From JBAZOO01 sp041648735 (GTDB lineage: Bacteria > Verrucomicrobiota > Lentisphaeria > Oligosphaerales > CAITYL01), in contig JBAZOO010000003.1 of the NCBI GenBank assembly GCA_041648735.1, positions 1 through 64,000 of the forward strand: a stretch of DNA of 64,000 nucleotides, read 5' to 3'. How positions within the stretch are numbered: the first letter of the stretch is position 1; each line of letters starts with the position of its first letter. The notes below the pieces were generated by a model. That model was not told where the DNA came from. It ran no database searches and saw only the letters and a program-made list of their open reading frames with translations. Made by a program: the position numbers and the translations under genes. This document shows positions 28,301 to 36,289 of this stretch, one piece after another.

Positions 28301-28584
28301 AGGAACTCGCCGCGCCGCACCAGGCGCAGGCCGCGGCGGATGGCTTCGGCGAACTCGGGGTTCTCCGGCGGCACGGCGCTGGAATAGACCGCCACGTCGG
28401 CGCCGGCCGGGAGCTGGGCGGCATCATGCCCGACATGGATCACGGCCCCCAGCCGCGCCAGCCGTTCGAGGGCCGGCGAGTCCGCCGCGTCCGTGCCGGA
28501 GACGGCCACGCCGCGCTGCAAGAGGATGGTGGCCAGCCCGGACATGCCGACGCCGCCGACCCCGATGAAATGGACCACCTGCAT
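25399..28584 (-). CDS. MurC-MurB-Ddl trifunctional fusion
   Basis: One uninterrupted 1061-residue frame. Residues 1-430 are MurC (UDP-MurNAc:L-Ala ligase): HFIGVGGVGMSGLA, P-loop GSHGKTTT at 110-117, EDYAHHPAELRA. Residues about 455-747 are MurB (UDP-enolpyruvyl-GlcNAc reductase): FAD loop VLGGGSNLV, IPGTLGGALRMNAG, GYRRSGIP, SAGCVFRNP (Cys671 where MurB usually has the proton-donating Ser) and catalytic Glu742 in LMPEVRFAG. Residues about 762-1061 are Ddl (D-Ala:D-Ala ligase): LKGGPSSERAISLRSG, EQGSSIGVSKV, CLEANAIPGFTPTSLLPKAA. The start at 28584 is chosen because the frame further upstream crosses a palindromic repeat. Bifunctional MurC-Ddl (Chlamydiae) and MurB-Ddl (Verrucomicrobium) fusions are known. 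Confidence 0.95.
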   Translation of the reverse strand: MQVVHFIGVGGVGMSGLATILLQRGVAVSGTDAADSPALERLARLGAVIHVGHDAAQLPAGADVAVYSSAVPPENPEFAEAIRRGLRLVRRGEFLAELALAFPTVVAVAGSHGKTTTAAMLAHILRETGRRPGHLIGGDVPGWAAPAAAGAGQILVTEVDESDGTQACLRSSHAIVTNVDDDHCWSLGGVPALEQCFRDFVGQARELFCHDDPTSQRLFAGHPRAHFLGDAALPAGLAPAVPGLHNRRNAQLALAVATALGVPPAAALAALANFPGVSRRLSERYASPTGDAVVIEDYAHHPAELRASLQGLRERYPGRRFTVIFQPHRFERVKRYAAEFATVLAEGADAVFLIPPFAAWRQDQDLADPRGIVAAIHGPPATYWEKGLEELAAELAAAAGSQVTQEPRQLFAVVGAGDVGRLAGLLRSSLAEAWLERARAALLALPALAGGAVSREKSWAELTTLGAGLARPLVVYPATLAQLRAALAFAESAKAPVAVLGGGSNLVGADWEPPRIWLCLRQGEFRGGDCRPAAGDAAGAAPLWRAGAGVTLRTLFEAAIHAGLPCAEFAPLAWIPGTLGGALRMNAGADGVCLGEFVVEVEGVGRDGSPWRRPGAALGWGYRRSGIPEAVIVTAATLRLPVAELAAAEGRLRESGERRRASQPRGASAGCVFRNPAPELPAGRLVDRAGCKGMVLGGASVSGLHANFILTEGRVPEKDFLNLLLRVRQQVFARTGVLLMPEVRFAGVEAAGEVAAGLPAPRVVVLKGGPSSERAISLRSGAGVAAALREAGYEVAEVEFAAAALPELPAQFDVVFPVLHGAFGEDGQIQALLEAKGIHYVGSGPAACKRIMDKLATKEALAAAGVPTAKWAALAGPDAPPPAELRFPVVVKPNEQGSSIGVSKVEAGDLAGWRRALQAAFDLDRCVFCEEFIRGTEITVGLLDGQALPVVEIQPSGEGRWYDFDAKYEHRQGHTEYLCPPQSVPAAVQRRAQELAERSYQVLGAKDLLRVDFIVDAAGTPWCLEANAIPGFTPTSLLPKAAKVAGISFPELCARLVKANL

Positions 28585-28744
28585 TCCTGGAAAAGCCACA
28601 ACCGTCCTCCGGCCGCATCGCGCCCAAATGAATTCCCGGTAACCTAATCCGCCGCCCCCGCCCTGCCCGCCCCCCGCCCATATTCCCGTCCTGTGGGCAA
28701 GGACGCGGACGATCATCAGCCATGGCCTTCTGCCAAACTCCAAC

Positions 28745-28766
28745 CCCAGGGTTTGGCAACCCTGGG
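28745..28766. repeat. REP-like hairpin CCCAGGGTT/AACCCTGGG
   Basis: A perfect 9-bp stem with TGGC loop followed by CTGG, in the 400-bp divergent gap between the Mur fusion and the first GT39 gene. It belongs to the same type as the CCTGGGG hairpins at 42.9 kb. The rest of the gap contains the GT39 promoter and no gene. Confidence 0.6.
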
Positions 28767-28910
28767 CTGGCTCCGTGCGTCGCCGTTGGTGACGGGAACG
28801 GGGCACAGAGATTCCGGCAGCGGGGACGGGCCACCACTTTCCCGGCCGCGCCGGGATCCCGACCCCGATCCCGGTTTTCTCTGGCTAACCGGAAATTAAC
28901 GGCCACCGCG

Positions 28911-28938
28911 TTGCCCCGGCACTGGCAGGCACTATGGT
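28911..28938 (+). promoter_or_regulatory. Promoter of the GT39-phosphoesterase-GT39 unit
   Basis: TTGCCC (28911-28916), a 16-bp spacer and TATGGT (28933-28938) lie 47 bp before the ATG at 28986. The architecture matches both tRNA promoters in the window. Confidence 0.5.
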
Positions 28939-28985
28939 AAATGTTTCCGGTCGCCAACCCGCCTTTCCGGCAAAGGAACGCAAAG

Positions 28986-30635
28986 ATGAAACGTCGCCTG
29001 CCACCCAACGCGCCCCTCCAGCCCGCCAGCGGCAGCCGGTGGTGGCTGGCCATCCTCGTGGTTTGGCTGGCGTTTGGGCTGTTGCGTTCCCTGGCACTTC
29101 CCGATTTCGTTGACGAGGACCACCAGGAACGGCAGGCGGCGTACACCTTGGACCTGCTGCGCAACGGGCATTGGTTCGCCCAGGAGGACCAAGTTGGCCG
29201 GCTGGCCGGGAAACCGCCCCTTTACACTTGGCTTTCGGCCGCGGCGGCCTTGCCCACCGGCGGCCGGTTGACCGAGCTGGCGCTGTACGCCCCGGCCCTC
29301 CTCGCCACGTTGGCGACCATGCTGCTGCTCTGGCAGTGGGGCCGCCGCGCCTTCGGCGAATGGGAGGGGCGGCTGGCATCCCTGCTCTTCCTGCTCTCGC
29401 CGTTCGGGCTGCGCTCCCTGCACCAGGCGCGGATTGACGGGCTGTTCGCCGCCTGCGTCCTGGCCGCCGCCTACGCCGCCTACCTGGCCTGGGAACGCCG
29501 GCGCGGCTGGCTCTGGTTCTGGCTGGCGGCAGCGGTGGCGACGCTGGCCAAGGGGCCGCTGGGGCTGGCGCTGGGCGCCATGGGATTGCTGGCGGCACCA
29601 TTTGCGCCGCGGCATGAGCCCGGCACGCCGGCCCCGGCCCAGCCATCGCCCGTCCGCGAACATCTTCTGGGGCTGCTGCTTTTCCTGGGCATCGGTGGCG
29701 GCTGGTTCCTGCTGGGCTGGCAGGAGGCGGGACCGCGGTTCTGGGATCGCCTAGTCATCCAGGAGCTGGTCAGCCACGCCGTGGGTGGGCAGGAGCGGCA
29801 GGCGGCACCCGGCCTGGCGTTCTGGTTCAAGCCCGCCGGCTACATCCTCAGCCGGATGCTGCCGTGGTCGCTGCCCGCGGCGCTGGCGTTGTGGCGCCTC
29901 TGGATCCGGCCGGATCCCTCCCCGGAGCGGCGGCGGGCGGGGCGCTTCCTCGCCGCCTTCTTCCTGGGCAGTCTGCTGCTCTTTTCCCTGGCCACGCACC
30001 GCCGGCCGGACCTGATGCTGCCGCTGGCCCCGCCGCTAGCCCTGCTGGCGGCCGTGGAAGTCGCCCGCTGGTGGCGCCCCGCCAGCCCGCGCCAGGCGGC
30101 GGCGCTCCTCGGCGTGCCAGCGCTGGCCCTGCTGGTGGCCATGGCCTACTACTTCGGGCCGCTCTGGCGCCAGGACCGGGCGGTCATGCGCACGGCCGGG
30201 ACGCTGGAAGTCCACCGGCAGTTGCGGGCGCTGGAAACGGCCTGGGCCAAGGCCGGCGAGCCGCCAGAGCTGATCATCACCAGCCGCGCCGCCGTCGGCC
30301 TGCAAATCATGGAGAACACCCTCGTCCGGCAACCACCGCCCGAAAAGGCGGCCCAATGGCTGCGCACGGCGAAGCGGCCGCTCCTCATCGTCACCGGCGT
30401 CGGCACCAACGACGACCTGGACGACGGCAAGCTGCTGCGGGCCGCCCTGCCACCGGGGACGCCCCTCCACGAGGTCATCCCCTGGCCCAAGGGCATTCCC
30501 GGCTTCGACCCCAGGCACTGGGGAAAAACCGGCGCGAATTTCCTCCGTGTCTTCAGCAACCTCCCGCCGCCCGCCCTGGCACCAGCCGCCGGAAAGACAC
30601 CTGAAAGGACAAGATCCAATGGAACGGCACCCTGA
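28986..30635 (+). CDS. GT39/ArnT-like membrane glycosyltransferase (copy 1)
   Basis: 549 residues, starting after an AAGGAA Shine-Dalgarno sequence. About ten to twelve hydrophobic spans cover residues 15-400, followed by a soluble C-terminal domain. The first periplasmic loop has the acidic motif DFVDEDHQER and the conserved KPPLYTWL, both typical of ArnT/PMT (GT39) enzymes that transfer a sugar from a polyprenyl-phosphate donor to lipid A or protein in the periplasm. It overlaps the phosphoesterase gene by 17 bp and is paralogous to the enzyme at 31749-33278. Acceptor and sugar are unknown. Confidence 0.85.
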   Translation: MKRRLPPNAPLQPASGSRWWLAILVVWLAFGLLRSLALPDFVDEDHQERQAAYTLDLLRNGHWFAQEDQVGRLAGKPPLYTWLSAAAALPTGGRLTELALYAPALLATLATMLLLWQWGRRAFGEWEGRLASLLFLLSPFGLRSLHQARIDGLFAACVLAAAYAAYLAWERRRGWLWFWLAAAVATLAKGPLGLALGAMGLLAAPFAPRHEPGTPAPAQPSPVREHLLGLLLFLGIGGGWFLLGWQEAGPRFWDRLVIQELVSHAVGGQERQAAPGLAFWFKPAGYILSRMLPWSLPAALALWRLWIRPDPSPERRRAGRFLAAFFLGSLLLFSLATHRRPDLMLPLAPPLALLAAVEVARWWRPASPRQAAALLGVPALALLVAMAYYFGPLWRQDRAVMRTAGTLEVHRQLRALETAWAKAGEPPELIITSRAAVGLQIMENTLVRQPPPEKAAQWLRTAKRPLLIVTGVGTNDDLDDGKLLRAALPPGTPLHEVIPWPKGIPGFDPRHWGKTGANFLRVFSNLPPPALAPAAGKTPERTRSNGTAP

Positions 30636-31713
30636 CTCCGGGAGCGTGGCGCGCCGCTGGCTGGCACGCGCCGCCTGCGCCGCCCTGACCCTGGCGTTGG
30701 CGTATGCGCTTTTCACGCTCTACCATGGCGCCTATGAGCATGGGCTGGGCGAGGCGCCGGCCAACCTGGGCAACGCCGTGGCCAAGGCGCTGCTGGCCAA
30801 ACGCCCCGGCGCCGGCGGCAACGACGATTTCACCTTCGCGGTGATCGGCGACATCAACACCGGCATGGAGAACTTCGAACTCGTCGTGGAACGGCTGCGG
30901 GCGGAGCCCAACGTCGAGTTCCTGGTGCTCCTGGGCGACTGCGCCGCCGACCCGGCCGCGCGCCACCACCGCTTCTTCCGGCTGGAGTTCGCGGAAACGG
31001 GGCTGGAGTTGCCGACGTTCATCGTCGCCGGCAACCACGACATCGGCGATGGCTTCGGCCCCAAGGAGTTCGAACAGGACTACGGCCCGGTCAACTTCCA
31101 TTTCGGCTACCGCGACTGCCTCTTCATCGGCCTGGGTGGCACCGTCGTCCCGGAACTGCGGGAGGCGACCCTGCACGAGCTGGAAGGCATCCTGCGCAAG
31201 GAACGGGGGCGCTACCGCCGCTGCTTTGTCTTCATGCACTACAGCCCGCCCGCCGCGGTGGACATCCCGACCAGCGACTTCCCCGGCGCCGCCCAGTTCG
31301 GCGAACTCTTCGAACGCTACCGGGTTGACTACGTGCTCAGCGGCCATTACCACCGCCTGGCGCGCACCCAGGTCGGCCCCACCGCCTATCTCGTCTCCGG
31401 CGGCGGCGGGGCGCGGCTGCGCCATGACAAGTTCGGCGACGTCGGCCTCTTCCACCACCTCCTGCTCTTCCAGGTCCGCCCCGGCTCGGTGGCCGAACAG
31501 GTGTTCCAGGTGGAACCGGTGGCGCGGCTGGAAAAACTGCTGGCCAAACTCGAGTCCCGCGCCGCGACGGAAGCCTGGCCCTTCCTCCGCCGCTGGTGGC
31601 CCCTCCTGCTGCCGGCCTGGCTGGCCGCCTTGGCCCTGGCGCTCCCGGCCGCCGCCGGCCGGCGCCGGCCCAAGGCCGTGGCCAGCCCACCGGCAACGCC
31701 GCCGCCAGCTTGA
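30619..31713 (+). CDS. Membrane-anchored calcineurin-like metallophosphoesterase
   Basis: 364 residues with an N-terminal span (about 14-34) and a C-terminal span (WWPLLLPAWLAALALALP), placing the phosphoesterase domain probably in the periplasm. Metal-site motifs are in order: GDIN (usual D-x-H, here D-x-N), LLGDC, AGNHD, FMHYSPP and SGHYHR. The His to Asn change in the first motif may alter metal binding. It sits between two GT39-type glycosyltransferases with overlapping or close ends, suggesting that it dephosphorylates a lipid-linked intermediate or product of that pathway (inference). AAAGGA precedes the start. Confidence 0.85.
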   Translation: MERHPDSGSVARRWLARAACAALTLALAYALFTLYHGAYEHGLGEAPANLGNAVAKALLAKRPGAGGNDDFTFAVIGDINTGMENFELVVERLRAEPNVEFLVLLGDCAADPAARHHRFFRLEFAETGLELPTFIVAGNHDIGDGFGPKEFEQDYGPVNFHFGYRDCLFIGLGGTVVPELREATLHELEGILRKERGRYRRCFVFMHYSPPAAVDIPTSDFPGAAQFGELFERYRVDYVLSGHYHRLARTQVGPTAYLVSGGGGARLRHDKFGDVGLFHHLLLFQVRPGSVAEQVFQVEPVARLEKLLAKLESRAATEAWPFLRRWWPLLLPAWLAALALALPAAAGRRRPKAVASPPATPPPA

Positions 31714-31745
31714 GGGACGCCGTCGCCAGCGTGAGGGACGCCGTC
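31704..31745 (+). repeat. 21-bp tandem duplication at a gene junction
   Basis: Two copies of a 21-bp unit (GCCAGC, T or G, TGAGGGACGCCGTC) at 31704-31724 and 31725-31745, one mismatch. The first copy contains the TGA stop of the phosphoesterase gene; the second ends 3 bp before the next ATG and lengthens the intergenic spacer. Confidence 0.85.
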
Positions 31746-31748
31746 GCC

Positions 31749-33278
31749 ATGACCACTGCTGCGCCAAATCCGCCCCGCCCGACCCCCGCCTGGATTCCCC
31801 TCCTCATCGTCGCCGGAATCTGGGCGGCCCTCTTCCTGCTCCGCATTTCCGCCCCGCCCGACCTCCTGGACAAGGACCAGGAACGCCCCGCCGCCTACAT
31901 GCTGGACGCCGCCCGCAACGGCCATTGGATCGTGCAGCGGGACGACTTCCAGAACCTCCCCGGCCACGAAACTCTCGCCATCACCTCGAAGCCGCCACTC
32001 TACACCTGGCTCGGCGCCGGCCTGGTGCTGCTCCTGGGGCGGATGAGCGCCTGGAGCTTCTACCTGCCGACCGGCCTCGCCATGCTGGGCAGCGCCCTGC
32101 TCATTTGGCATTGGGGGCGGCGGTACATGTCGCCGGCAGCGGGGCTGGCCGCGGCCCTGATGCTGCTCACTTCCAGCCTGGGGGTGCGGATGCTCTGCCA
32201 AGGCCGCACCGATCCGCTGTTCACCTTCACCGTCACCCTGGCGCTGCTGCTCGCCTTCCGCGCCTGGGAAAGGCAAGGCGGCTGGGTCTGGCCGTGGCTG
32301 GCCCTGGCGGCGGCGACCCTGACCAAGGGGCCGGCGGGCGCGCTTTTCGTCGCCTGCGCCTTGGGTGCCGGACTGTGGTGCCGGCGCGGCGACCCCGCCT
32401 CCCCGCCCCTGCGCCCGCGGCTGTTCCCCGGCCTCCTGCTGTTCCTGGCCCTCACCCTCGGCTGGCTGCTGCTCGCCTACGGTGAGCTGGGCGACCGGCT
32501 GCTCCAGAAGATGATCGGGAGCGAGCTGGTGGGGCACGCGGTCGCCAAGAACGGGCACCTTCCCGGCAGCGGCCTGTTCAAGCCAGCCCTCTATTTGGCG
32601 AGCCGCTACCTGCCCTGGAGCCCGCTCGCCGTCCTGGGGCTCGTCACGGTTTTCCGCCGCCCAGCGGCGGCGGCGGCGGAGCGGCGCCTCGAACGCTTCC
32701 TCGCCTGCTTCATCCTCGGCAGCCTGGCCATCCTCGGGCTGGCCTCGCACCAACGTCCGGACTTGATCATGCCGCTGCTGCCAGCCGCCTCCCTGCTGGG
32801 GGCGCGGGAGCTGACCCGGCTCCCATTCCGGCGCTGGCTCCACCGCCCGGCGGCGGCCTGGTGGGCCGCGGCGGGCACGACGGCACTGCTGATTGCCACC
32901 TACGCCGCCTACTACCACGGACCCTGGAGCCAGGGGGAATGGACCGCGCAGACCGTTGCCGTGCGCGACCTGGCGAAACGGCTGGAGGCCAGCTTTGGCC
33001 GACGGCCAGAGATCGTCTACGCCGAAGACGCCGTCTTCGCCCTGCAATTCTACCTGGACACCATGACCCCCCGCGTCCCCACGGCGGAGGCCGCCGGGCG
33101 GCTGCAAGGGGCCAAGCCCTGCCTGGTGGCGGTGCGTGACGTGGCGGCACTCCAGGCACGGCTGCCCCCGGGGACGCCCCTGCACGAGGTTGACCACGCC
33201 TCCCTGCCGGGGGCGCCGCCGGTCGTGGCAGTGGTCAGCAATGTGCCCCTGGAACGCCTGAGGCGGCAGCCGCGGTAG
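31749..33278 (+). CDS. GT39/ArnT-like membrane glycosyltransferase (copy 2)
   Basis: 509 residues, starting at MTTAAPNPP. It has multiple membrane spans, the periplasmic-loop motif DLLDKDQERPAAYMLDAARNG and a TSKPPLYTWLGAG segment, closely matching the paralogue at 28986-30635. Copy 1 has DEDHQER where copy 2 has DKDQERP. Likely transfers a sugar from a polyprenyl-phosphate carrier to an envelope acceptor. Final gene of the three-gene unit; it converges on the PabBC gene 8 bp away. Confidence 0.85.
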   Translation: MTTAAPNPPRPTPAWIPLLIVAGIWAALFLLRISAPPDLLDKDQERPAAYMLDAARNGHWIVQRDDFQNLPGHETLAITSKPPLYTWLGAGLVLLLGRMSAWSFYLPTGLAMLGSALLIWHWGRRYMSPAAGLAAALMLLTSSLGVRMLCQGRTDPLFTFTVTLALLLAFRAWERQGGWVWPWLALAAATLTKGPAGALFVACALGAGLWCRRGDPASPPLRPRLFPGLLLFLALTLGWLLLAYGELGDRLLQKMIGSELVGHAVAKNGHLPGSGLFKPALYLASRYLPWSPLAVLGLVTVFRRPAAAAAERRLERFLACFILGSLAILGLASHQRPDLIMPLLPAASLLGARELTRLPFRRWLHRPAAAWWAAAGTTALLIATYAAYYHGPWSQGEWTAQTVAVRDLAKRLEASFGRRPEIVYAEDAVFALQFYLDTMTPRVPTAEAAGRLQGAKPCLVAVRDVAALQARLPPGTPLHEVDHASLPGAPPVVAVVSNVPLERLRRQPR

Positions 33279-33286
33279 CCGGCCGG

Positions 33287-35071
33287 TCACGCCAAGCGGG
33301 CGGGGATCCAGCCGCGGAGGGAGTTGAACAGGGCAATCTCCTCGGCCCGCTCCAAGTCGGCAATGGTCACCACCCGCTCCCGCAGCCGGCCGCGCTCCAG
33401 GAGGGCGGCACGCAACGTGCCGGGGAGCAGTCCGCTTCCGACGGGCGGGGTCACCCAGACGCCGGCCAGCTTCACCGCCAGGTTGGCAAGGGTGGTCTCG
33501 GTGACCTCGCCGGCGGCGTTCCAGAGGATGACGTCGTCCACCTCCGGCCGCCCGGCCCGCGCCGCCTCGTAGGTTTCGCGGCGGGTCGTCTTGTGGTAGA
33601 GCCAGACGTCGGAGGCATCAACCGGCTCCCGGGCCAGCGCCAGCCGCCAACGGCGGCGGGGCCGGCCCCGCTCGGGCGTGAACGGCACCGCCTCCAGCGT
33701 CGCCGTGCCATCCGCCGCCAGCAGCAGCCGGACGCGGCGGCCGCCGCCGCCGCCCGTGGTTGCGAACTCCGCGGCGGCGGCCGCCAGCCGTTCCCGAAGG
33801 GCGGCCAAGGCACAGGGGAAGCCGAAATACGCGGCGGAGTCCGCCAGCCGCGCCAGGTGCCGTTCCCGGAGGACGAAGCCGCGGGCGGGCGTCCACCGCA
33901 GCGTTTCCAGCAGGCTGAAGGCGGGGCGGCGGGCGGTCAGCACCAGCGCCTTGGTTTGGCACTCGGCCCACTCCTTTTCCGCCGTGGAATCCCAGACGAT
34001 GCCGCCGCCGGTGCCGAAGCGGGCGCAGCCGGCGGCCCGGTCAAGGTGCACGGTGCGGATGGCGACGTTGAAGCGGGCCTGCCCCGCCGGCCCGATCCAG
34101 CCGATGCCGCCGGTGTAGATGCCGCGCGGGGACGGCTCCAGCTCGCGGATCAGCCGCATCGTCGCCACCTTCGGCGCGCCGGTGATCGAAGCGCAGGGGA
34201 AGAGGGCGCGGAGCAGCTCCGGCAGCGGGGCGCGGGTGCGGGCGGTGACGGTCGAGGTGAGCTGGTGGACGGTGGCGTAGCGCTCGACCTCGAAGAGGCG
34301 GCGCACCCGGACGCTGCCCACCTCGGCGATCCGCCCCAGGTCGTTGCGGACCATGTCCACGATCATGACGTTCTCGGCCCGGTCCTTCGCTGACCGGCGC
34401 AGGGCGGCGGCCAGGGCGGCATCCTCGGCGGTGGTGCGGCCGCGCGGCGCGGTGCCCTTCATTGGCCGGCAGGTCACGCTCCCCCCGTCCAGCTCGAAGA
34501 ACAGCTCCGGCGAGGCGCTGAGGAGCGCGTGGCCGCCAAGGTCGAGGAAGGCGCCGTGGCGCAGCGGCTGCTGGGCCTGGCAGAGGGCGGCGAAGAGCGG
34601 CCAGGCCGGGACGCCCGCCGGCCAGGCGGCCTCCAGCCGCAGGGTGAGGTTGACCTGGTAGGTGGCGCCGGCGGCAATGGCGGCCTTGACCCGGCGGATG
34701 GCGGCCTGGTGCTCCGCCTCAGCCATCTCCGGCCGCCACTCCAAGGCGGGCGGCGGCGCCGCGGACTCCGCGGACGGCCAGGGAAACGGCTCGTGGCCGG
34801 CGTAGAGCCCGAACCAGAGCAGCGGCAAGCCGCCGGGAGTAACGGGGTGGACGGCCAGGGCGGCATCGAAGGCGGGCGCGGCCTCGTAGGCGATGAAGCC
34901 GACGGCGTGCAGGCCGCGCCGCGTCGCCGCCGCGATTTCCGCCAAGGCCGGCAGCACCTCGGCGCAACTCCGCGCCTGGATGACCGTGCAGGGGTTGTGG
35001 AACCGCCGCCAGACGCAGCCGCCGCCGCGGCCGTCCGGCAGTTGCAGCACCGCTGTCCCCGGCAAATCCAT
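33287..35071 (-). CDS. PabB-PabC fusion: aminodeoxychorismate synthase component I / lyase
   Basis: 594 residues. Residues 1-378 are the chorismate-using PabB domain: PMKGT with K205, DRAENVMIVDMVRNDLGRI, SITGAPK and GGGIVWDSTAEKEW. Residues about 385-594 are a class IV PLP-dependent ADC lyase (PabC) domain: FSLLETLRW, LREHLARL-type helix, catalytic-type Lys K494 in LYHKTTRRETY, and GEVTETTLANL. The fusion makes 4-aminobenzoate for folate once a glutamine amidotransferase (PabA, not here) supplies ammonia. The start lies 1 bp after the pyrK stop, so the two are co-translated. Confidence 0.93.
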   Translation of the reverse strand: MDLPGTAVLQLPDGRGGGCVWRRFHNPCTVIQARSCAEVLPALAEIAAATRRGLHAVGFIAYEAAPAFDAALAVHPVTPGGLPLLWFGLYAGHEPFPWPSAESAAPPPALEWRPEMAEAEHQAAIRRVKAAIAAGATYQVNLTLRLEAAWPAGVPAWPLFAALCQAQQPLRHGAFLDLGGHALLSASPELFFELDGGSVTCRPMKGTAPRGRTTAEDAALAAALRRSAKDRAENVMIVDMVRNDLGRIAEVGSVRVRRLFEVERYATVHQLTSTVTARTRAPLPELLRALFPCASITGAPKVATMRLIRELEPSPRGIYTGGIGWIGPAGQARFNVAIRTVHLDRAAGCARFGTGGGIVWDSTAEKEWAECQTKALVLTARRPAFSLLETLRWTPARGFVLRERHLARLADSAAYFGFPCALAALRERLAAAAAEFATTGGGGGRRVRLLLAADGTATLEAVPFTPERGRPRRRWRLALAREPVDASDVWLYHKTTRRETYEAARAGRPEVDDVILWNAAGEVTETTLANLAVKLAGVWVTPPVGSGLLPGTLRAALLERGRLRERVVTIADLERAEEIALFNSLRGWIPARLA

Positions 35072-35072
35072 C

Positions 35073-35873
35073 TCAGTCCCAGACCGTTTCGGAGGCGGGG
35101 AAGACCGGGCCGTCAATGCAGGTCCGGGAATACTCCCAGCCGTCGGCATTGGCGGCCTTGCGCTTGACCACGCAGGCGAAGCAGGCGCCGACGCCGCAGC
35201 ACATGGCATGGTCCAGGCTGATCTCGGCGTCGAGGCCGCGGGCCAGCACCAGCCCGGTGACCGCCTTGAGCATGGGGTTCGGGCCGCAGGCATGGATGGA
35301 GAAGGGGCCGGCGCCGGGGGTGTCGAGCAGTTCCGCCAGGAGCAGGGTGACGAAGCCGGCCCGGCCGGCGGAACCGTCGTCGGTGGCGATGCGGACGTCG
35401 CAGCCCAGGGCCTGGAACTCGGCGACCAGCAGTAAATCGTCCCGGGTGCGGGCGCCGAAGAGGCAGACCGGCGGGCGGCCGGCGGCGCAGCGGCGGGCGA
35501 GCAGGTAGGTCGCGGCGCAGCCATAGCCGCCGGCGACGATCACCGGCAGCACGGCCGGATCGGCGGGGATGGTGAAGCCGCGCCCCAGCGGCCCGAGCAA
35601 GTCGGCCACCACCCCGGCAGGCTGCCGCGCCAAGGCGGCGGTGCCCTCGCCGACGATCTTGTAGATGACGCTGAGCGTGCCCGCCACCGGCTCGACGTTG
35701 TAGATGCTGAAGGGGCGCCGGAGGACGCAGTGCTCCAATTGCGGAATCCGCACATGCACGAACTGCCCGGGCTGCGCCAGCCGGGCGATCCGCGGCGCGG
35801 CAAAATCAACCTGCCAATAGTCGCCGTGCAACCGCCGGTTGGCCAGGATGGCCGCCTCTTCCTGCACCTTCAT
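35073..35873 (-). CDS. pyrK: Dihydroorotate dehydrogenase electron-transfer subunit
   Basis: 266 residues. PyrK carries electrons from dihydroorotate oxidation (PyrD type 1B) to NAD. The FAD-binding RRPFSIYNV (about 52-60), the NAD-binding GGYGCAATYLLARR and the [2Fe-2S] ligand set C226, C231, C234 and C251 (CCGVGACFACV ... SRTC) are all present with PyrK spacing. pyrD is not adjacent. A 7-bp tandem repeat lies just upstream, in its leader. It runs directly into pabBC. Confidence 0.92.
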   Translation of the reverse strand: MKVQEEAAILANRRLHGDYWQVDFAAPRIARLAQPGQFVHVRIPQLEHCVLRRPFSIYNVEPVAGTLSVIYKIVGEGTAALARQPAGVVADLLGPLGRGFTIPADPAVLPVIVAGGYGCAATYLLARRCAAGRPPVCLFGARTRDDLLLVAEFQALGCDVRIATDDGSAGRAGFVTLLLAELLDTPGAGPFSIHACGPNPMLKAVTGLVLARGLDAEISLDHAMCCGVGACFACVVKRKAANADGWEYSRTCIDGPVFPASETVWD

Positions 35874-35896
35874 GCTCTCACTCTCACTCCGTGCCG

Positions 35897-35966
35897 CGAA
35901 ACTCGGAACTCGGAACTCGGAACTCGGAACTCGGAACTCGGAACTCGGAACTCGGAACTCGAAACT
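35897..35966. repeat. Heptanucleotide tandem repeat (CGGAACT)n
   Basis: Eight perfect CGGAACT copies (35904-35959) plus a variant CGAAACT unit at each end. It occupies most of the 99-bp gap between the small coiled-coil gene and pyrK, 24 bp upstream of the pyrK start. Arrays of this kind can change length by slippage. Confidence 0.95.
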
Positions 35967-35972
35967 CCCCCC

Positions 35973-36251
35973 TCACTCCGCGCCGAACTCGCGGCGGAGG
36001 GCCCCCTTTTTCGCCTCGCGTTCCGCTTCGAGGCTGGCGATCTCGGCGGCCAGGCGGCCGCGGACCGTCGCCTCGCCGGCGGCATCGGCGGGGCCGAGCT
36101 TGCGCATTTCGGCCTCCGCCATCAGCTTGGCATGGGCGATCTTCGCGGTGTAGAAGGCGGTGACGTCGGCCAGTTTCGCCTTCTGCTCCTCGGTGAAGCT
36201 GGCGGTGCCGCCGCCGAGGCGTTCCATGGCCCGTTCGAATGCGCTTTTCAT
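35973..36251 (-). CDS. Small coiled-coil protein of unknown function
   Basis: 92 residues, almost entirely helical and rich in Glu, Lys and Ala (FTEEQKAKLADVTAFYTAKI ... AEIASLEAEREAKKGALRREF), consistent with a soluble coiled coil. No signal peptide or cysteine. It lies 38 bp downstream of lpxC on the same strand and is probably co-transcribed with it. No known family is recognised. Confidence 0.65.
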   Translation of the reverse strand: MKSAFERAMERLGGGTASFTEEQKAKLADVTAFYTAKIAHAKLMAEAEMRKLGPADAAGEATVRGRLAAEIASLEAEREAKKGALRREFGAE

Positions 36252-36289
36252 GGCAGGCTCCTTGCGGGGTTGCGGGTGCGTGGCGGGCT

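Noticed and set aside
25639..28647. 1002-codon antisense frame over the Mur fusion gene
   Set aside because: Arg/Gln/Pro-rich translation with no domain; the minus strand has three complete enzyme domains.
28585..28806. N-terminal extension of the Mur fusion
   Set aside because: The frame is open but crosses a REP-like hairpin and lacks MurC similarity; MurC proteins begin near the 28584 start.
35897..35966. Possible CRISPR or iteron origin
   Set aside because: Seven-bp direct repeats without spacers, no replication gene or AT-rich region adjacent.
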